The notes under the pieces are model-generated. The model ran no database searches. It saw nothing but the letters and a program-made list of their open reading frames with translations, and was not told the DNA's origin. Positions 16,894-25,617 of a stretch of DNA of 64,000 nucleotides are shown here, piece by piece. Numbering within the stretch: position 1 is the first letter of the stretch; the number at the start of each line of letters is the position of its first letter. Origin of the DNA: Nocardioides dongkuii (GTDB taxonomy: Bacteria; Actinomycetota; Actinomycetes; Propionibacteriales; Nocardioidaceae). The translations under genes and the position numbers were made by a program. The stretch is taken from assembly GCF_014127485.1 (NCBI RefSeq), contig NZ_CP059903.1:2790001-2854000 (forward strand), in the 5' to 3' direction.

Positions 16894-17475
16894 CTACCGG
16901 CGAGCCCGGGCCGCGTGGTCCACCAGGACGGAGGCGACCTCCCGGGCCGCGGACACGGGGGCGCCGGCCGCCCCGGGGCGCAGGCGCATGGCCAGGTGGC
17001 CGGAGACAACCAGGAGGACGGCCTCGGCGAGCTCCCCCGCTCGGGGGCCGGCCACCGGCTCGGCGAGCGTCTGCAGTCGGACCCGGAGGGAGTCGCTGTC
17101 CTGGCGCACCGCGGCAGCGAGGACGGGCGGCGGGTCGGCGTACCCGGCGGCGGTCCCGAGGAAGGCGCACCACCGGGCGCCGTCGTCCCGCGCCTCGAAC
17201 TCCTCGAGCGCGTCGAAGACCGCCAGCAGCCGCCCCCGGTCGGTGGCCGCACGCGCGACGGCCGCGTCCCAGGCGTCGAGCCACTCGCGGTGCCGACGGT
17301 CGAGGGCCGCGGCGACGAGCTCCTCCTTGCTCCCGTAGGCGCGGTAGAGGGTGGCCGGCGAGACGCCCGCCCGCTCGAGGATCCGGTCGACCGGCGCGGT
17401 CGTGTCGCCGCCGGCGAAGACCACCTCGTCGGTGGCGTCCAGCAGTCGGTTCCGGGTGGAGTCGCGGGTGCCCAC
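16894..17475 (-). CDS. TetR family transcriptional regulator
   Basis: A 193-residue TetR protein. The DNA-binding segment is RNRLLDATDEVVFAGGD followed by DRILERAGVSPATLYRAYGSKEELVAAAL (residues about 30-58). It is divergent from the MFS gene with only 23 bp between the starts, the usual arrangement for a repressor of an exporter. Its stop lies 15 bp from the distal LacI-type operator of the GH43 gene, but that operator belongs to a different regulator class. The ligand is unknown. The start at 17475 gives MGTRDSTRNRLL and is the only start that keeps the first helix. Confidence 0.88.
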   Translation of the reverse strand: MGTRDSTRNRLLDATDEVVFAGGDTTAPVDRILERAGVSPATLYRAYGSKEELVAAALDRRHREWLDAWDAAVARAATDRGRLLAVFDALEEFEARDDGARWCAFLGTAAGYADPPPVLAAAVRQDSDSLRVRLQTLAEPVAGPRAGELAEAVLLVVSGHLAMRLRPGAAGAPVSAAREVASVLVDHAARARR

Positions 17476-17498
17476 ACCTGGGACTCTATGCTGACGAA

Positions 17499-18674
17499 GT
17501 GAAACGGTCGTTATCGTTCGAGGTCGACCGCGAGCTCGCCCTCGTGGTCGCCGGCACCTGCCTGATCGCCGGCACGTACGGGCTCGTGCGTCTCGCCTAC
17601 GGCCTGTTCCTGCCCGACATCCAGGCGTCCGTGCCGATGAGCTCCGCGGCCGCGGGCCAGGTCTCGTCGGGGGCGTCGGCCGCGTACTGCGTCGGGGCGC
17701 TCGCCGGGCTCGTCGCCGGCGGCCGACCCCGGCTGCTCGTCCTCGGCGCGGTGGCGACCGCGGCCGCGGGGTCGATCGCCATGGCGGTGGCGACCACCAC
17801 GACGGTCCTCGTGCCGTCGGCCGTCCTGGCCTCGGCCGGAGCCGGGCTCGCCTCCCCCGGCCTGGTGGCGGTGGTGGGACGGAACCTCTCCGCTGCCCGG
17901 GTGGGCCGGGCGCAGGCGACGGTGAACGCCGGCACCGGCCCGGGCCTCGTGGTCGCCGGGCTGCTCGCGCTGCTCCTCCCGGACTGGCGCGTCGGGTTCG
18001 CGACCAGCGCAGTGCTCACTGCGACGGCGGGCGCCGCCGTCCTGCTCCTCGACCGCCCGGGACGTACGCCGGCCCAGGTCGACCCGCCCCCGAGCAGCGG
18101 CCGGTGGCTCGCGGCCCTGCTCCGACCCGCCGTCGGGGCGTTCCTGCTCGGCGCGGCCTCGGCGACCGTGTGGACCTACGGCCGGGCGCACCTGGTCTCG
18201 TCGGGGACCAGCGACTCCGCGTCCGTGCTGGCCTGGATCGCCCTCGGGGTCGGGGGCACCGCGACCGTCCTGACCGCGCCGGCGCTCGCTCGACGCCCCG
18301 CGCCCCGCGCCTGGCTGGTCACCACCGGTGCCGTGGCCCTCGCGATCGCGGTGCTCGCCATCCCCGGGCCGCTCCCGGTCGCGGTCCTCGCGTGCGGCGT
18401 CTTCGGGTGGGCGTTCGTGGCCGCGTCCTCCGCCCTCATCGCCTGGACCGCCGAGCTGGTCCCGCTCCGGGCGGCGAGCGGCACGGCGGCCGTCTTCATC
18501 GCCCTGGTCCTCGGGCAGGCGGCCGGCTCCTCGGCCGCCGGGAGCCTCGCGGACCTGGCCGGGCTGCCGGTCACCTTCCTGCTCGCCGCCGCCGTCTGCG
18601 TGCTCGCCGCGGGGTGTGGCGGGCTCCGATCCGTCCTGCCGGCGCTCCCGAAAGTTTCATCGGTCGGCCGATGA
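17499..18674 (+). CDS. MFS transporter
   Basis: A 391-residue membrane protein with about twelve hydrophobic segments, beginning LALVVAGTCLIAGTYGLVRLAYGLFLPDIQ. It resembles the CynX/YbfB-type branch of the major facilitator superfamily: a short cytoplasmic start and no large loops. I chose GTG 17499. A TATGCT -10 box at 17487-17492 places the transcription start at or next to that GTG, so the message is probably leaderless. Gene and TetR are divergent, so the TetR likely represses it. The last codons run into the dispersed repeat at 18656. The substrate is not predictable. Confidence 0.85.
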   Translation: MKRSLSFEVDRELALVVAGTCLIAGTYGLVRLAYGLFLPDIQASVPMSSAAAGQVSSGASAAYCVGALAGLVAGGRPRLLVLGAVATAAAGSIAMAVATTTTVLVPSAVLASAGAGLASPGLVAVVGRNLSAARVGRAQATVNAGTGPGLVVAGLLALLLPDWRVGFATSAVLTATAGAAVLLLDRPGRTPAQVDPPPSSGRWLAALLRPAVGAFLLGAASATVWTYGRAHLVSSGTSDSASVLAWIALGVGGTATVLTAPALARRPAPRAWLVTTGAVALAIAVLAIPGPLPVAVLACGVFGWAFVAASSALIAWTAELVPLRAASGTAAVFIALVLGQAAGSSAAGSLADLAGLPVTFLLAAAVCVLAAGCGGLRSVLPALPKVSSVGR

Positions 18675-18695
18675 ACCTCACGCCTGGACGACGAA
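18656..18695. repeat. Dispersed palindromic repeat, copy 1
   Basis: A 40-bp segment identical at 37 of 40 positions to 62312-62351. It contains the inverted TTCATCGG...CCGATGAA motif and a CCTGGACGACGAA tail. It overlaps the last 19 bases of the MFS gene, supplying its stop codon. Confidence 0.7.
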
Positions 18696-18733
18696 CCTTT
18701 GCCGTCCGAGCGTGAGCTTCGTGGCGGATCGGG

Positions 18734-20431
18734 TCAGGCGTCGACCCGCGGACGGCGGCGCGCCGGCCGGCGGATGACCGAGCCCGGCTTCGACGCGAGG
18801 AGCGGGTCGAAGTCCTCGGTGATCTCCGTCAGCCGAGCCTCGTCGACGAAGACCGCGCCGTCGCGCACCTCCTGGAACAGGTCGCGACCGAGTACGGCGC
18901 CGGCCGTGCCCATGCCGCCGTGGATCGTGGCGTTGATGCCGAACATGTGCTCGGTGCTGCCCCCTGCCAGGAACAGGCCCGGGAGGTGCGTGGTGACCCG
19001 CGGCCGGAACGGGCCGAGGTTCTTCAGCAGCGGCGCGATCCCGTAGCAGGAGCCGTCGGTGGTGAGGGTGAAGCGCTCCTGGGTGATGGGCGTGGACGCC
19101 TCGCAGAAGACCATCCGCTCCCGGAGGTCGGGGATCATCAGCTCGGCGGTGTCGAGCACGCGCTGGGTGAGCTCCTCCTTCAGCTGGAGGTAGCGCTCCT
19201 CGCGGCCGTAGGCCCCGCCGTCGGCTGGGCCGGACTCCACGTTCCAGAAGGCGTGCTCCTTGGGCGCCCAGCTCACGAGCTCGAGCGTCGAGTAGCCCGG
19301 GGGTGCCGAGTGCGTCCCCTCGGGGTCCTTGGCGGTGGGGCAGCTGATGCCCACCGGCATCCGCTCGGGACAGCGGCCGGCGGCGACCTCGCGGTAGTAG
19401 CCGTCGACGTCGTTGGTCGGCCAGACCCAGGCGAGCGGCGGCGTGTCCCGCTCGCGCAGGTCGACGTCGAGCGCGACGTACACCGCGAACATCGGCAGCG
19501 TCATCTCCAGGTTCGCCAGCCTGCGCCGCAGCCGTCGGGTCAGGTGCTCCGCGCCGACCAGCTCGGCCCAGGTCTTCTTGAAGTCGGCCGCGGAGACCAC
19601 GACCTCGGAGCGGATCTCCTCCCCGCCGCGGAGCCGGACGCCGACGGCGCGGCCGTCCTCGATGAGGATCTGCTCGACCCGGGCCTTGGTGCGGACCCGG
19701 CCGCCGTGGGTCTGGACCACGTCGGTGAGGTGCGCGCCGATGACCTGGCCACCGCCCCGCGGGTAGTAGGCGCCGGCCTGCAGGTAGTGGTGGAGGAAGC
19801 CCGCGTGCATGGCGGTCGGCGTCCGGTGCGGGGGCCAGGTGTAGTCGCCGTTCTCGGCGAGGATCACCGCCTGCGCGTCGGTGCTGAGTCCGCACGCGGC
19901 CATCAGCGTCGTGATCGGCCGCACCCCCCAGCGCAGCAGCGCGAACGGACGCCGCCGCGGCCGCTCGCGGGTGGCGATGGTGCGCATCACCGTGACGCAG
20001 CGGCGCAGGCCCGCCTCCTCCTCGGGGAAGGCCGCGACCAGCCGCTCGAGGTAGGTGTCCCAACCGGTCGGCGTCTGGAACGTCGTGCCCGGGATCATGA
20101 TCTGGCAGTGGCCCTCCGGGCGCTGGCGCAGCCAGTTGATCCGCTCGGTCAGCGCCAGGCCCGCGAGAGCGGTCTGCATCCGGCCGCCGGGGCCGCACTC
20201 GCCGACGTAGTGGGTGCCGACGTCGAACTCGAACTTGTTGCCCGCGCGGCGGAAGACCTGGGTGCTGCCGCCGACCACCTGGTTGGCCTCCAGCACCAGC
20301 ACCCGCTTGCCGTTGGCCGCGAGGTACGCCGCGCAGGTGAGGCCGCCCGGTCCGGCCCCCACGACCACGACGTCCCAGGTCTCGGGGGCGGCCAGGGGGC
20401 TCGGCGTCGGGGGCGTCGTGGTCTGCGTCAT
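18734..20431 (-). CDS. FAD-dependent oxidoreductase, phytoene desaturase/retinol saturase-like
   Basis: A flavoprotein of 565 residues counted from ATG 20431. The N-terminal FAD loop is WDVVVVGAGPGGLTCAAYLAANGKRVLVLEAN, and the C-terminal FAD contact is GLFLAGGSTEHMFGINATIHGGMGTAGAVLGRDL, both as in CrtI/CrtO-type desaturases and retinol saturases. HYVGECGPGG and GGGQVIGAHL sit in the substrate half. It probably acts on an isoprenoid or other lipid; no carotenoid synthesis genes are nearby, so a true carotenoid role is doubtful. A TTG start eight codons earlier is possible but would abut the operator. The TetR gene lies immediately upstream in the same direction. Confidence 0.82.
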   Translation of the reverse strand: MTQTTTPPTPSPLAAPETWDVVVVGAGPGGLTCAAYLAANGKRVLVLEANQVVGGSTQVFRRAGNKFEFDVGTHYVGECGPGGRMQTALAGLALTERINWLRQRPEGHCQIMIPGTTFQTPTGWDTYLERLVAAFPEEEAGLRRCVTVMRTIATRERPRRRPFALLRWGVRPITTLMAACGLSTDAQAVILAENGDYTWPPHRTPTAMHAGFLHHYLQAGAYYPRGGGQVIGAHLTDVVQTHGGRVRTKARVEQILIEDGRAVGVRLRGGEEIRSEVVVSAADFKKTWAELVGAEHLTRRLRRRLANLEMTLPMFAVYVALDVDLRERDTPPLAWVWPTNDVDGYYREVAAGRCPERMPVGISCPTAKDPEGTHSAPPGYSTLELVSWAPKEHAFWNVESGPADGGAYGREERYLQLKEELTQRVLDTAELMIPDLRERMVFCEASTPITQERFTLTTDGSCYGIAPLLKNLGPFRPRVTTHLPGLFLAGGSTEHMFGINATIHGGMGTAGAVLGRDLFQEVRDGAVFVDEARLTEITEDFDPLLASKPGSVIRRPARRRPRVDA

Positions 20432-20456
20432 CACGGTCGCTTTCGGGGAAGGCAAT

Positions 20457-20473
20457 CTGGAGTCAGACTCCAG
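20457..20473. promoter_or_regulatory. Palindromic operator before the flavoprotein gene
   Basis: CTGGAGTCAGACTCCAG is a perfect 8-bp inverted repeat with a 1-bp centre, 25 bp before the ATG and 10 bp after the TetR stop. It is the probable binding site of that TetR. Confidence 0.75.
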
Positions 20474-20482
20474 TCAACCACG

Positions 20483-21133
20483 TCACGCGGACGGCGGATC
20501 GAGGATCAGGCCCTCCAGCAGGGCCAGTCCGGCCTCGATCACGGCCAGCTCGACGCGCTCGGGCGCCAGCACCAGGGCGTCCCGGCGCAGCGCCAGCGCG
20601 GCGACCCCGTTCCAGGCGCCGAAGAGGAAGTACGACAGCAGCTCCGGGTCGACCGGCCGGATCGCGCCGGTCTCCACGGCGTCGCGGATGCTCTGCTCGA
20701 ACTCTTCTCGCAGCTGGCTGAACCGCGCGACCACCTCGTCCTCGACCGGCGTACGGGGACCGCGCTCGCCGGTGACGGTCAGGTACTTCACCACCGCCGG
20801 GTGGTCCAGGAGCAGCCGCAGGTACGCCGAGCCGACGCCGGCGAAGCGCTCGAGCGGGGACGTCTCCGCGGCGTACGCCGACCGGAGCGCCTCCGTGGCG
20901 ACGGCCAGGACCCGCTCGGTGACGGCGGCGAGGAGGCCGTCCTTGGTCCCGAAGTGGACGTACACCGAGGCGGCCGAGATCCCCGCCTGCGCGGCGACGT
21001 CCTCGACCCTGATCTCCTCGGGGGCGCGCTGCGACATCAGCGACTCCGCCGCGTCGAGGAGGAGGGCGCGGGTGCGCTCCCGGCGGCGCGACCCCCGGGC
21101 GGCGGCCTCGGTGTCGTCGTCCACGGTGGCCAC
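20483..21133 (-). CDS. TetR family transcriptional regulator
   Basis: A 216-residue TetR protein. The helix-turn-helix is EEIRVEDVAAQAGISAASVYVHFGTKDGLLAAV (residues about 39-71), after an arginine-rich N-terminus (ARGSRRRERTRALLLDAAE). The C-terminal domain has no visible ligand motif. It lies directly upstream of the flavoprotein gene on the same strand, and the palindrome at 20457-20473 sits between them, so it very likely represses the flavoprotein. It diverges from the hemerythrin gene across a 205-bp gap that contains the hemerythrin promoter. Confidence 0.9.
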   Translation of the reverse strand: MATVDDDTEAAARGSRRRERTRALLLDAAESLMSQRAPEEIRVEDVAAQAGISAASVYVHFGTKDGLLAAVTERVLAVATEALRSAYAAETSPLERFAGVGSAYLRLLLDHPAVVKYLTVTGERGPRTPVEDEVVARFSQLREEFEQSIRDAVETGAIRPVDPELLSYFLFGAWNGVAALALRRDALVLAPERVELAVIEAGLALLEGLILDPPSA

Positions 21134-21179
21134 CCTAGGGACACCGACCGCTCCCCCACGCGATCCGCCGTCAATCCTC

Positions 21180-21209
21180 TTGACCGCCGGCGGCGGGCCT
21201 TCCTACCGT
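21180..21209 (+). promoter_or_regulatory. Promoter of the hemerythrin gene
   Basis: TTGACC (21180-21185), 18-bp spacer, TACCGT (21204-21209), leaving a leader of about 120 nt. Confidence 0.5.
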
Positions 21210-21338
21210 CGAGGGACCTTCACGTTCCACCTCGGACGACGCCTGCGCCCTGCACCCGCCCCGCGGGCCAGGGCGGGACGTCCACACGAGCGAGTCCCGC
21301 CGGTCGCCTCCGGCGTCACCTCCCCGAGGAGTCCGACC

Positions 21339-21977
21339 ATGACCGAGCACCTGACCATGAACACCGTCATCCACGCCGCCTTCCGGCGGGACATCGCGCG
21401 TTTCGACGCCGCACTCGCCTCCTTCCCCGACGGCTCCCAGGCACGGGCCGACCAACTGGTGGTGGCCTGGGACTTCTTCGAGGAACAGCTCCACGACCAC
21501 CACGACTTCGAGGAGGAGTACTTCTGGCCCGCGCTGCGCCAGACCGACGCCGACCTGACCTCGCTCGCCGCCCTCGACGGCGAGCACCAGGCGATGCGCG
21601 ACGCCCTCGACGTCGCCAGCCGGGAGGTGCGGGCGCTGCGCACCACGCCGACCTCCACGCAGGCCGGCGCCGCCCGGACGGCGGTCGCACAGTTCTCGAC
21701 CGTCCTCCTCGACCACCTCGCCCACGAGGAGCGCGACCTCGAGCCGATCACGGCGGCCTACCAGGACGCGCCCTCGATGAAGGCGGCCCTCAAGCAGGTC
21801 AAGCGGGCGCACTTCTCGAGCATGGGCAACCTCGTCGAGTGGCTGCGCGACGGCGCCGACGCCTCCGACGTGGCAGGCATGCACCAGCAGGTGCCGGCAC
21901 CGGTCGCCTTCGCCTTCGCCAAGGTCGCGGGCGGGCGCTACCGGCGCGAGATCGCCCCGACCTGGCGCGTCGGCTGA
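21339..21977 (+). CDS. Hemerythrin HHE domain protein
   Basis: A 212-residue cytoplasmic protein. Iron ligands of the HHE four-helix bundle are visible: an early His in MNTVIHAAFRRDI, then QLHDHHDFEEEYFWPAL (His-His and Glu), LDGEHQAMRDAL, and LLDHLAHEERDLEP. These match a non-heme di-iron site that binds oxygen or NO, or senses redox state. The C-terminal 60 residues (MKAALKQVKRAHFSS ... MHQQVPAPVAFAFAKV) are an extra segment found in many actinobacterial members. A GAGGAG motif precedes ATG 21339. It may form its own transcription unit, with the MarR gene 150 bp downstream. Confidence 0.88.
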   Translation: MTEHLTMNTVIHAAFRRDIARFDAALASFPDGSQARADQLVVAWDFFEEQLHDHHDFEEEYFWPALRQTDADLTSLAALDGEHQAMRDALDVASREVRALRTTPTSTQAGAARTAVAQFSTVLLDHLAHEERDLEPITAAYQDAPSMKAALKQVKRAHFSSMGNLVEWLRDGADASDVAGMHQQVPAPVAFAFAKVAGGRYRREIAPTWRVG

Positions 21978-22130
21978 TCGCCCCTCTCGAGGGCGGTGGC
22001 GCGTCGGCCGTCCGCGACGTGACCTTCTTCTTCGACGAGCCGGCCTCGGACCTCGCGCCGGCGCGGCGGTAGAGTCCGCGCCGGCGGGCCGACGCCCGCC
22101 GACACCTGCGGCTCGTGCGGAAAGGCGGCC

Positions 22131-22571
22131 ATGAGCGAGACCAGCCTCGACGCCAGCGAGACGTGGCACGCCCTGGTCCACGCGCACGACCGGCTCATCC
22201 GCGTCTTCGAGGCCCACCTCAAGGACGAGCACGGACTGACCAGGCCCAAGTTCGACGTCCTGCGGCGCCTGCTCGAGGCGGACGGGTACCGCACGCGCAT
22301 GCAGGACCTGGCCCAGGCGATCTTCTACAGCAGCGGCTCCGCGACCAAGGTGATCGACCGCCTCGTCGAACGGGACCTCGTCGAGCGCAGCGCTCACGAC
22401 CGCGACCGGCGGGTCGTCTTCGTGTCCCTGACCCCCGCGGGGCTCGACCTCGCCCGCAAGGCCGTGGCGGGGCACCGCGAGCTGGCCCGCAAGAGCGTCG
22501 CACCGTTCCAGAGCGCGGCCGAGGCCCACCACGTGCTCACCTATCTGCGCCGCCTCGCCGACGGCACGTAA
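22131..22571 (+). CDS. MarR family transcriptional regulator
   Basis: A 146-residue winged-helix regulator. The N-terminal dimerisation helix is followed by KFDVLRRLLEADGYRTRMQDLAQAIFYSSGSATKVIDRLVERDLVERSAHDRDRRVVFVSLTPAGLDLA, the full MarR recognition helix and wing with the conserved D-x-R-D-R-R. An AAAGGCGGCC site precedes the ATG. The gene stands alone between hemerythrin and the pilus locus; whether it controls either is unknown. The 160 bp before it carry no clear operator. Small phenolic ligands are typical for the family, but nothing here indicates the effector. Confidence 0.9.
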   Translation: MSETSLDASETWHALVHAHDRLIRVFEAHLKDEHGLTRPKFDVLRRLLEADGYRTRMQDLAQAIFYSSGSATKVIDRLVERDLVERSAHDRDRRVVFVSLTPAGLDLARKAVAGHRELARKSVAPFQSAAEAHHVLTYLRRLADGT

Positions 22572-22595
22572 CCACCGCCGGCCCTGCGAGCCGGG

Positions 22596-22643
22596 CCCGG
22601 CTGACCCCGGCCCCGGCTGACCCCCGGCCCCGGCTGACCCCCG
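22596..22643 (+). repeat. Short tandem repeat, three units of about 17 bp
   Basis: GGCTGACCCC recurs at 22599, 22615 and 22632 within C-rich units. It lies between MarR and the pilus locus. No function is evident. Confidence 0.7.
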
Positions 22644-22682
22644 AGCGGGCACCCCCCGCCTACCGCGGGTATCTGCCGCGCC

Positions 22683-22688
22683 TATAGT
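22683..22688 (+). promoter_or_regulatory. Candidate -10 box of the pilus operon
   Basis: TATAGT lies 78 bp before the tip adhesin ATG. No good -35 is visible at the expected distance, so an activator or alternative sigma factor may be needed. Confidence 0.35.
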
Positions 22689-22765
22689 TGCCGATGCAGA
22701 TATCGCACCAGCAGATTTATCGAGTTGTCGGTGAACCAGCACGCCTCACACCGGGAGTTCGACAG

Positions 22766-25510
22766 ATGAGCCACCACCGAGAGCGCCGGGCCTGTCGCCG
22801 CGGCGTACGGATCGCCGCGGCGCTGGCCCTGGCCGCCACCGGGCTGGCGACCATCGACGTCGCCGCCGGCCGACAGCCGGCCGACGCCGCCTTCGCGGAC
22901 CACCCCACGAGCAAGGGCCGGTACGTCGACCTCATCGACTGGGTCCAGTGGGGGTCCCGCAACAACGAGATCGTCCTGCAGGACCCGCAGAGCACGAAGA
23001 CGGTGACCACGACCCGCCGGCTCGGCGACCAGACCCTCCGCGTCGACTGCACCGTCAGCGGGCTGCGCTGGGAGCCGTCGCTCGAGACCGGCCCGAACGG
23101 CTCCACCACCGGCGAGACACTCACGCCTCCCCTGGTCGCCTACACCCCGGGCAGCTGGGCGGGCGACGCCCTGGACGACCTCTACAACATCGGCGGCGCC
23201 GGGTACGCCGAGCAGACGCCGGGCAGGACACCGACCTACCCAGACGACTACCGCAATCCCAACGAGATGGTGATCGGGCTCGGCAACCCCAACCCGGGCG
23301 TGCCCGACAGCGCGCCCTCCCCGGTCGCCGCCGCCGAGACCGACGGCGCCCGGATGTCCTTCGACTTCTCCTGCAGTGCCAGCCTCGACGGCGAGCCGAT
23401 GCCACTGGACGGCATCGTCTTCGCGGACGCGGAGGCCTCGAGCTCGCGCAACTTCGCCTTCACGGGGAACAACATCGGCCCGGAGTGGGTCCAGGCCCGC
23501 GCCACCGACCCGAACGCGACGTGGCGACTGCTGGAGCAGGAGCGCACCTGCACGCAGGCATCGAGCGTGGCGACCTGGGAGGGCAGCGCCCTGCGCATGG
23601 GGGTCGACGGGCAGGAGTGCAGCAACCAGAACGGCTACGAATGGCCCACTCCCGACCCCAACGGCCACGGGCCGACCGCGGTAGCGCTGTTGGAGAACAC
23701 CTCCGACGCCGCCCAGGTGTCCGCCCGGGTGGAGACCCAGGGCCGTGGCTACAGCGCGATCGCTCTGGGCTACGTGCTCACCAGCGACTTCGGCGACGCG
23801 CCGCTCAGCTACGGCCGGGCGGGCGCGCTGCTCCAGCCCCAGTGGACCGACGGCGTGATCCGCAAGGGCGTCACCACCAACCTGTCCACCGCTGCGCAGG
23901 CGCGCTACGAGCTGCCGAGGCGCAGCATCCTGGGCGACAGCGTCGACGCCGAGCAGAGCTATCGCGACAGCGTCCCGGCCGATGGTGACGACGTCCACGG
24001 CACCGCCGACGAGGACGGCCTGGGCGCCTCGAGCCTGGCCCGTGACGGGTTCGCCCTGCCGGCCAGGGTGCTCGACGCGTCGAGCCCGCAGCCCTTCGTC
24101 GTCGAGGACGTCGCCTGCTACGGCCCGAGCACCGGGACGTCCTACGTCTCGGCCTGGATCGACTGGAACGGCGACGGGTCCTTCGACCCCGGCGAGCGCT
24201 CGGCCACCGCGGAATGCGCGGCGGGCGGCCCGCACTCCGTCGACCTGACGTGGACGGTGCCGGCCGACACCAGCCCCGCCGGCACCCACACCTACCTCCG
24301 GGTCCGGATCGCCGAGGACCGCGCGACCGCCGAGAAGCCCCTGGGCGTCTCGCAGCGCGGCGAGGTCGAGGACTACCGCCTCGAGGTGCCCGCCCGCCTG
24401 CGGGTGGACAAGACCTGGGTCGTCGACGGCGAGCGCCACCCGCACGGCAGCCAGCCCGAGGGGCTCGTGGCCCGTCCCACGCTCGAACCGACGGCCGGCA
24501 CCGACCCCGAGTGGGGCGTGTGGCAGGCCGGCCACCAGCCCGGTGACGAGGTCCGGATCGGCGAGAGCGTCGTGATCGACGACGCGGTCGCCGGCTGCAC
24601 GATCACCCGCAGCACCCTCACCGGCGACGGCCTGCCGAGCGGCGGCGTGGACCTGCAGAACGGAACGGCGACCGCGTCGGTGACGCTCGCGCAGTCGGCG
24701 AACCGCTACGAGATCACCAACGAGGTCACCTGCGCCCAGCGGCTCACCCTGCTCAAGGAGGTCGAGTACGGCGACCGGTCGCCGGCCGACTGGCGGCTCT
24801 CGGCAACCGGCCCGGCGGACGCGCTGGCCGGCCACCAGGACGCGGCGAGCGGCACCACCGTCGAGGTCTCCGCGGACGTCGCCTACCAGCTCAGCGAGCG
24901 CGGTCCCGACGAGTACGTCCCCACCGAGGAGGGCTGGCAGTGCGTCGACGCGCGCACGGATCGCCCCGTCGATGCGACCGGGGACGAGGTCACCCTGCGC
25001 CCCGGCCAGGACGTCTCCTGCCTGATCGCCAACACCACGGCCCGGCTGTCCCTCCTCAAGCAGGTCGAGAACGGCGACGCCGAGCCGGACGACTGGACCC
25101 TGTCGGCGCAGCCCGGAGCCTCGGAGCTCGATCTCGCCGACCACGAGACGCCCGGCGCGGCGACGCTGGACGGCGCCCCCACCTGGGAGGTCCGTCCGGG
25201 CGAGCCCTACCGGATCGGCGAGCGCCCCACGGACACCGCACCCGACGGCTACCACCTCGACCGGGTCGAGCTCAGCACCGACGGCGGTAGCACGTGGCGC
25301 GCGGTCGACCCCGACGACCCGGTCACCGTCCCGGCCGGGACCCACGCCGTCTACCGCTTCGTCAACCAGTCGGTGCCGTCCCTCGCACTGCCGACGACCG
25401 GTGGTCTCGGTCGCGACGCCTATCTCGCGGGCGGGGTGCTCCTGCTCTCCCTCGGGGCACTCCTCGGCTTCCGACGCGGCGCTCGCGCCCGCCGAGCCCG
25501 CAACACCTGA
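22766..25510 (+). CDS. LPXTG-anchored pilus tip adhesin, CshA-like
   Basis: A 914-residue surface protein. A signal peptide occupies about residues 1-40. The N-terminal 350 residues look like the non-repetitive region of CshA-type fibrillar adhesins, ending DFGDAPLSYGRAG. A GEVEDY-type domain follows (CYGPSTGTSYVSAWIDWNGDGSFDPGE ... RGEVEDYRLEV). Three SpaA/prealbumin-like repeats come next (VDKTWVVDGE, LTLLKEVEYGD, LSLLKQVENGD). The C-terminus has the sorting signal LPTTG, a hydrophobic helix and RRGARARRARNT. I chose ATG 22766 because GGGAG precedes it. Position before a shaft pilin and sortase matches Actinomyces FimQ/FimB tip subunits. The ligand is unknown. Confidence 0.87.
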   Translation: MSHHRERRACRRGVRIAAALALAATGLATIDVAAGRQPADAAFADHPTSKGRYVDLIDWVQWGSRNNEIVLQDPQSTKTVTTTRRLGDQTLRVDCTVSGLRWEPSLETGPNGSTTGETLTPPLVAYTPGSWAGDALDDLYNIGGAGYAEQTPGRTPTYPDDYRNPNEMVIGLGNPNPGVPDSAPSPVAAAETDGARMSFDFSCSASLDGEPMPLDGIVFADAEASSSRNFAFTGNNIGPEWVQARATDPNATWRLLEQERTCTQASSVATWEGSALRMGVDGQECSNQNGYEWPTPDPNGHGPTAVALLENTSDAAQVSARVETQGRGYSAIALGYVLTSDFGDAPLSYGRAGALLQPQWTDGVIRKGVTTNLSTAAQARYELPRRSILGDSVDAEQSYRDSVPADGDDVHGTADEDGLGASSLARDGFALPARVLDASSPQPFVVEDVACYGPSTGTSYVSAWIDWNGDGSFDPGERSATAECAAGGPHSVDLTWTVPADTSPAGTHTYLRVRIAEDRATAEKPLGVSQRGEVEDYRLEVPARLRVDKTWVVDGERHPHGSQPEGLVARPTLEPTAGTDPEWGVWQAGHQPGDEVRIGESVVIDDAVAGCTITRSTLTGDGLPSGGVDLQNGTATASVTLAQSANRYEITNEVTCAQRLTLLKEVEYGDRSPADWRLSATGPADALAGHQDAASGTTVEVSADVAYQLSERGPDEYVPTEEGWQCVDARTDRPVDATGDEVTLRPGQDVSCLIANTTARLSLLKQVENGDAEPDDWTLSAQPGASELDLADHETPGAATLDGAPTWEVRPGEPYRIGERPTDTAPDGYHLDRVELSTDGGSTWRAVDPDDPVTVPAGTHAVYRFVNQSVPSLALPTTGGLGRDAYLAGGVLLLSLGALLGFRRGARARRARNT

Positions 25511-25513
25511 CCC

Positions 25514-25564
25514 CCACCGGCACCACGTCCGGTGGCCCCACAGCCAGCGCCACGACCGTGGCGC
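25514..25564 (+). repeat. Two hairpins between tip and shaft genes
   Basis: CCACCGG (25514-25520) pairs with 25529-25535, and GCGCCAC (25547-25553) pairs with 25558-25564 around a GACC loop. Neither has a T-run. They could stabilise the downstream shaft message or partly terminate. Confidence 0.5.
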
Positions 25565-25617
25565 GAGGTCATCCGGGTGCGCTCAGCAGCCCGGACGCCA
25601 GGAAGGAATGGATAACC

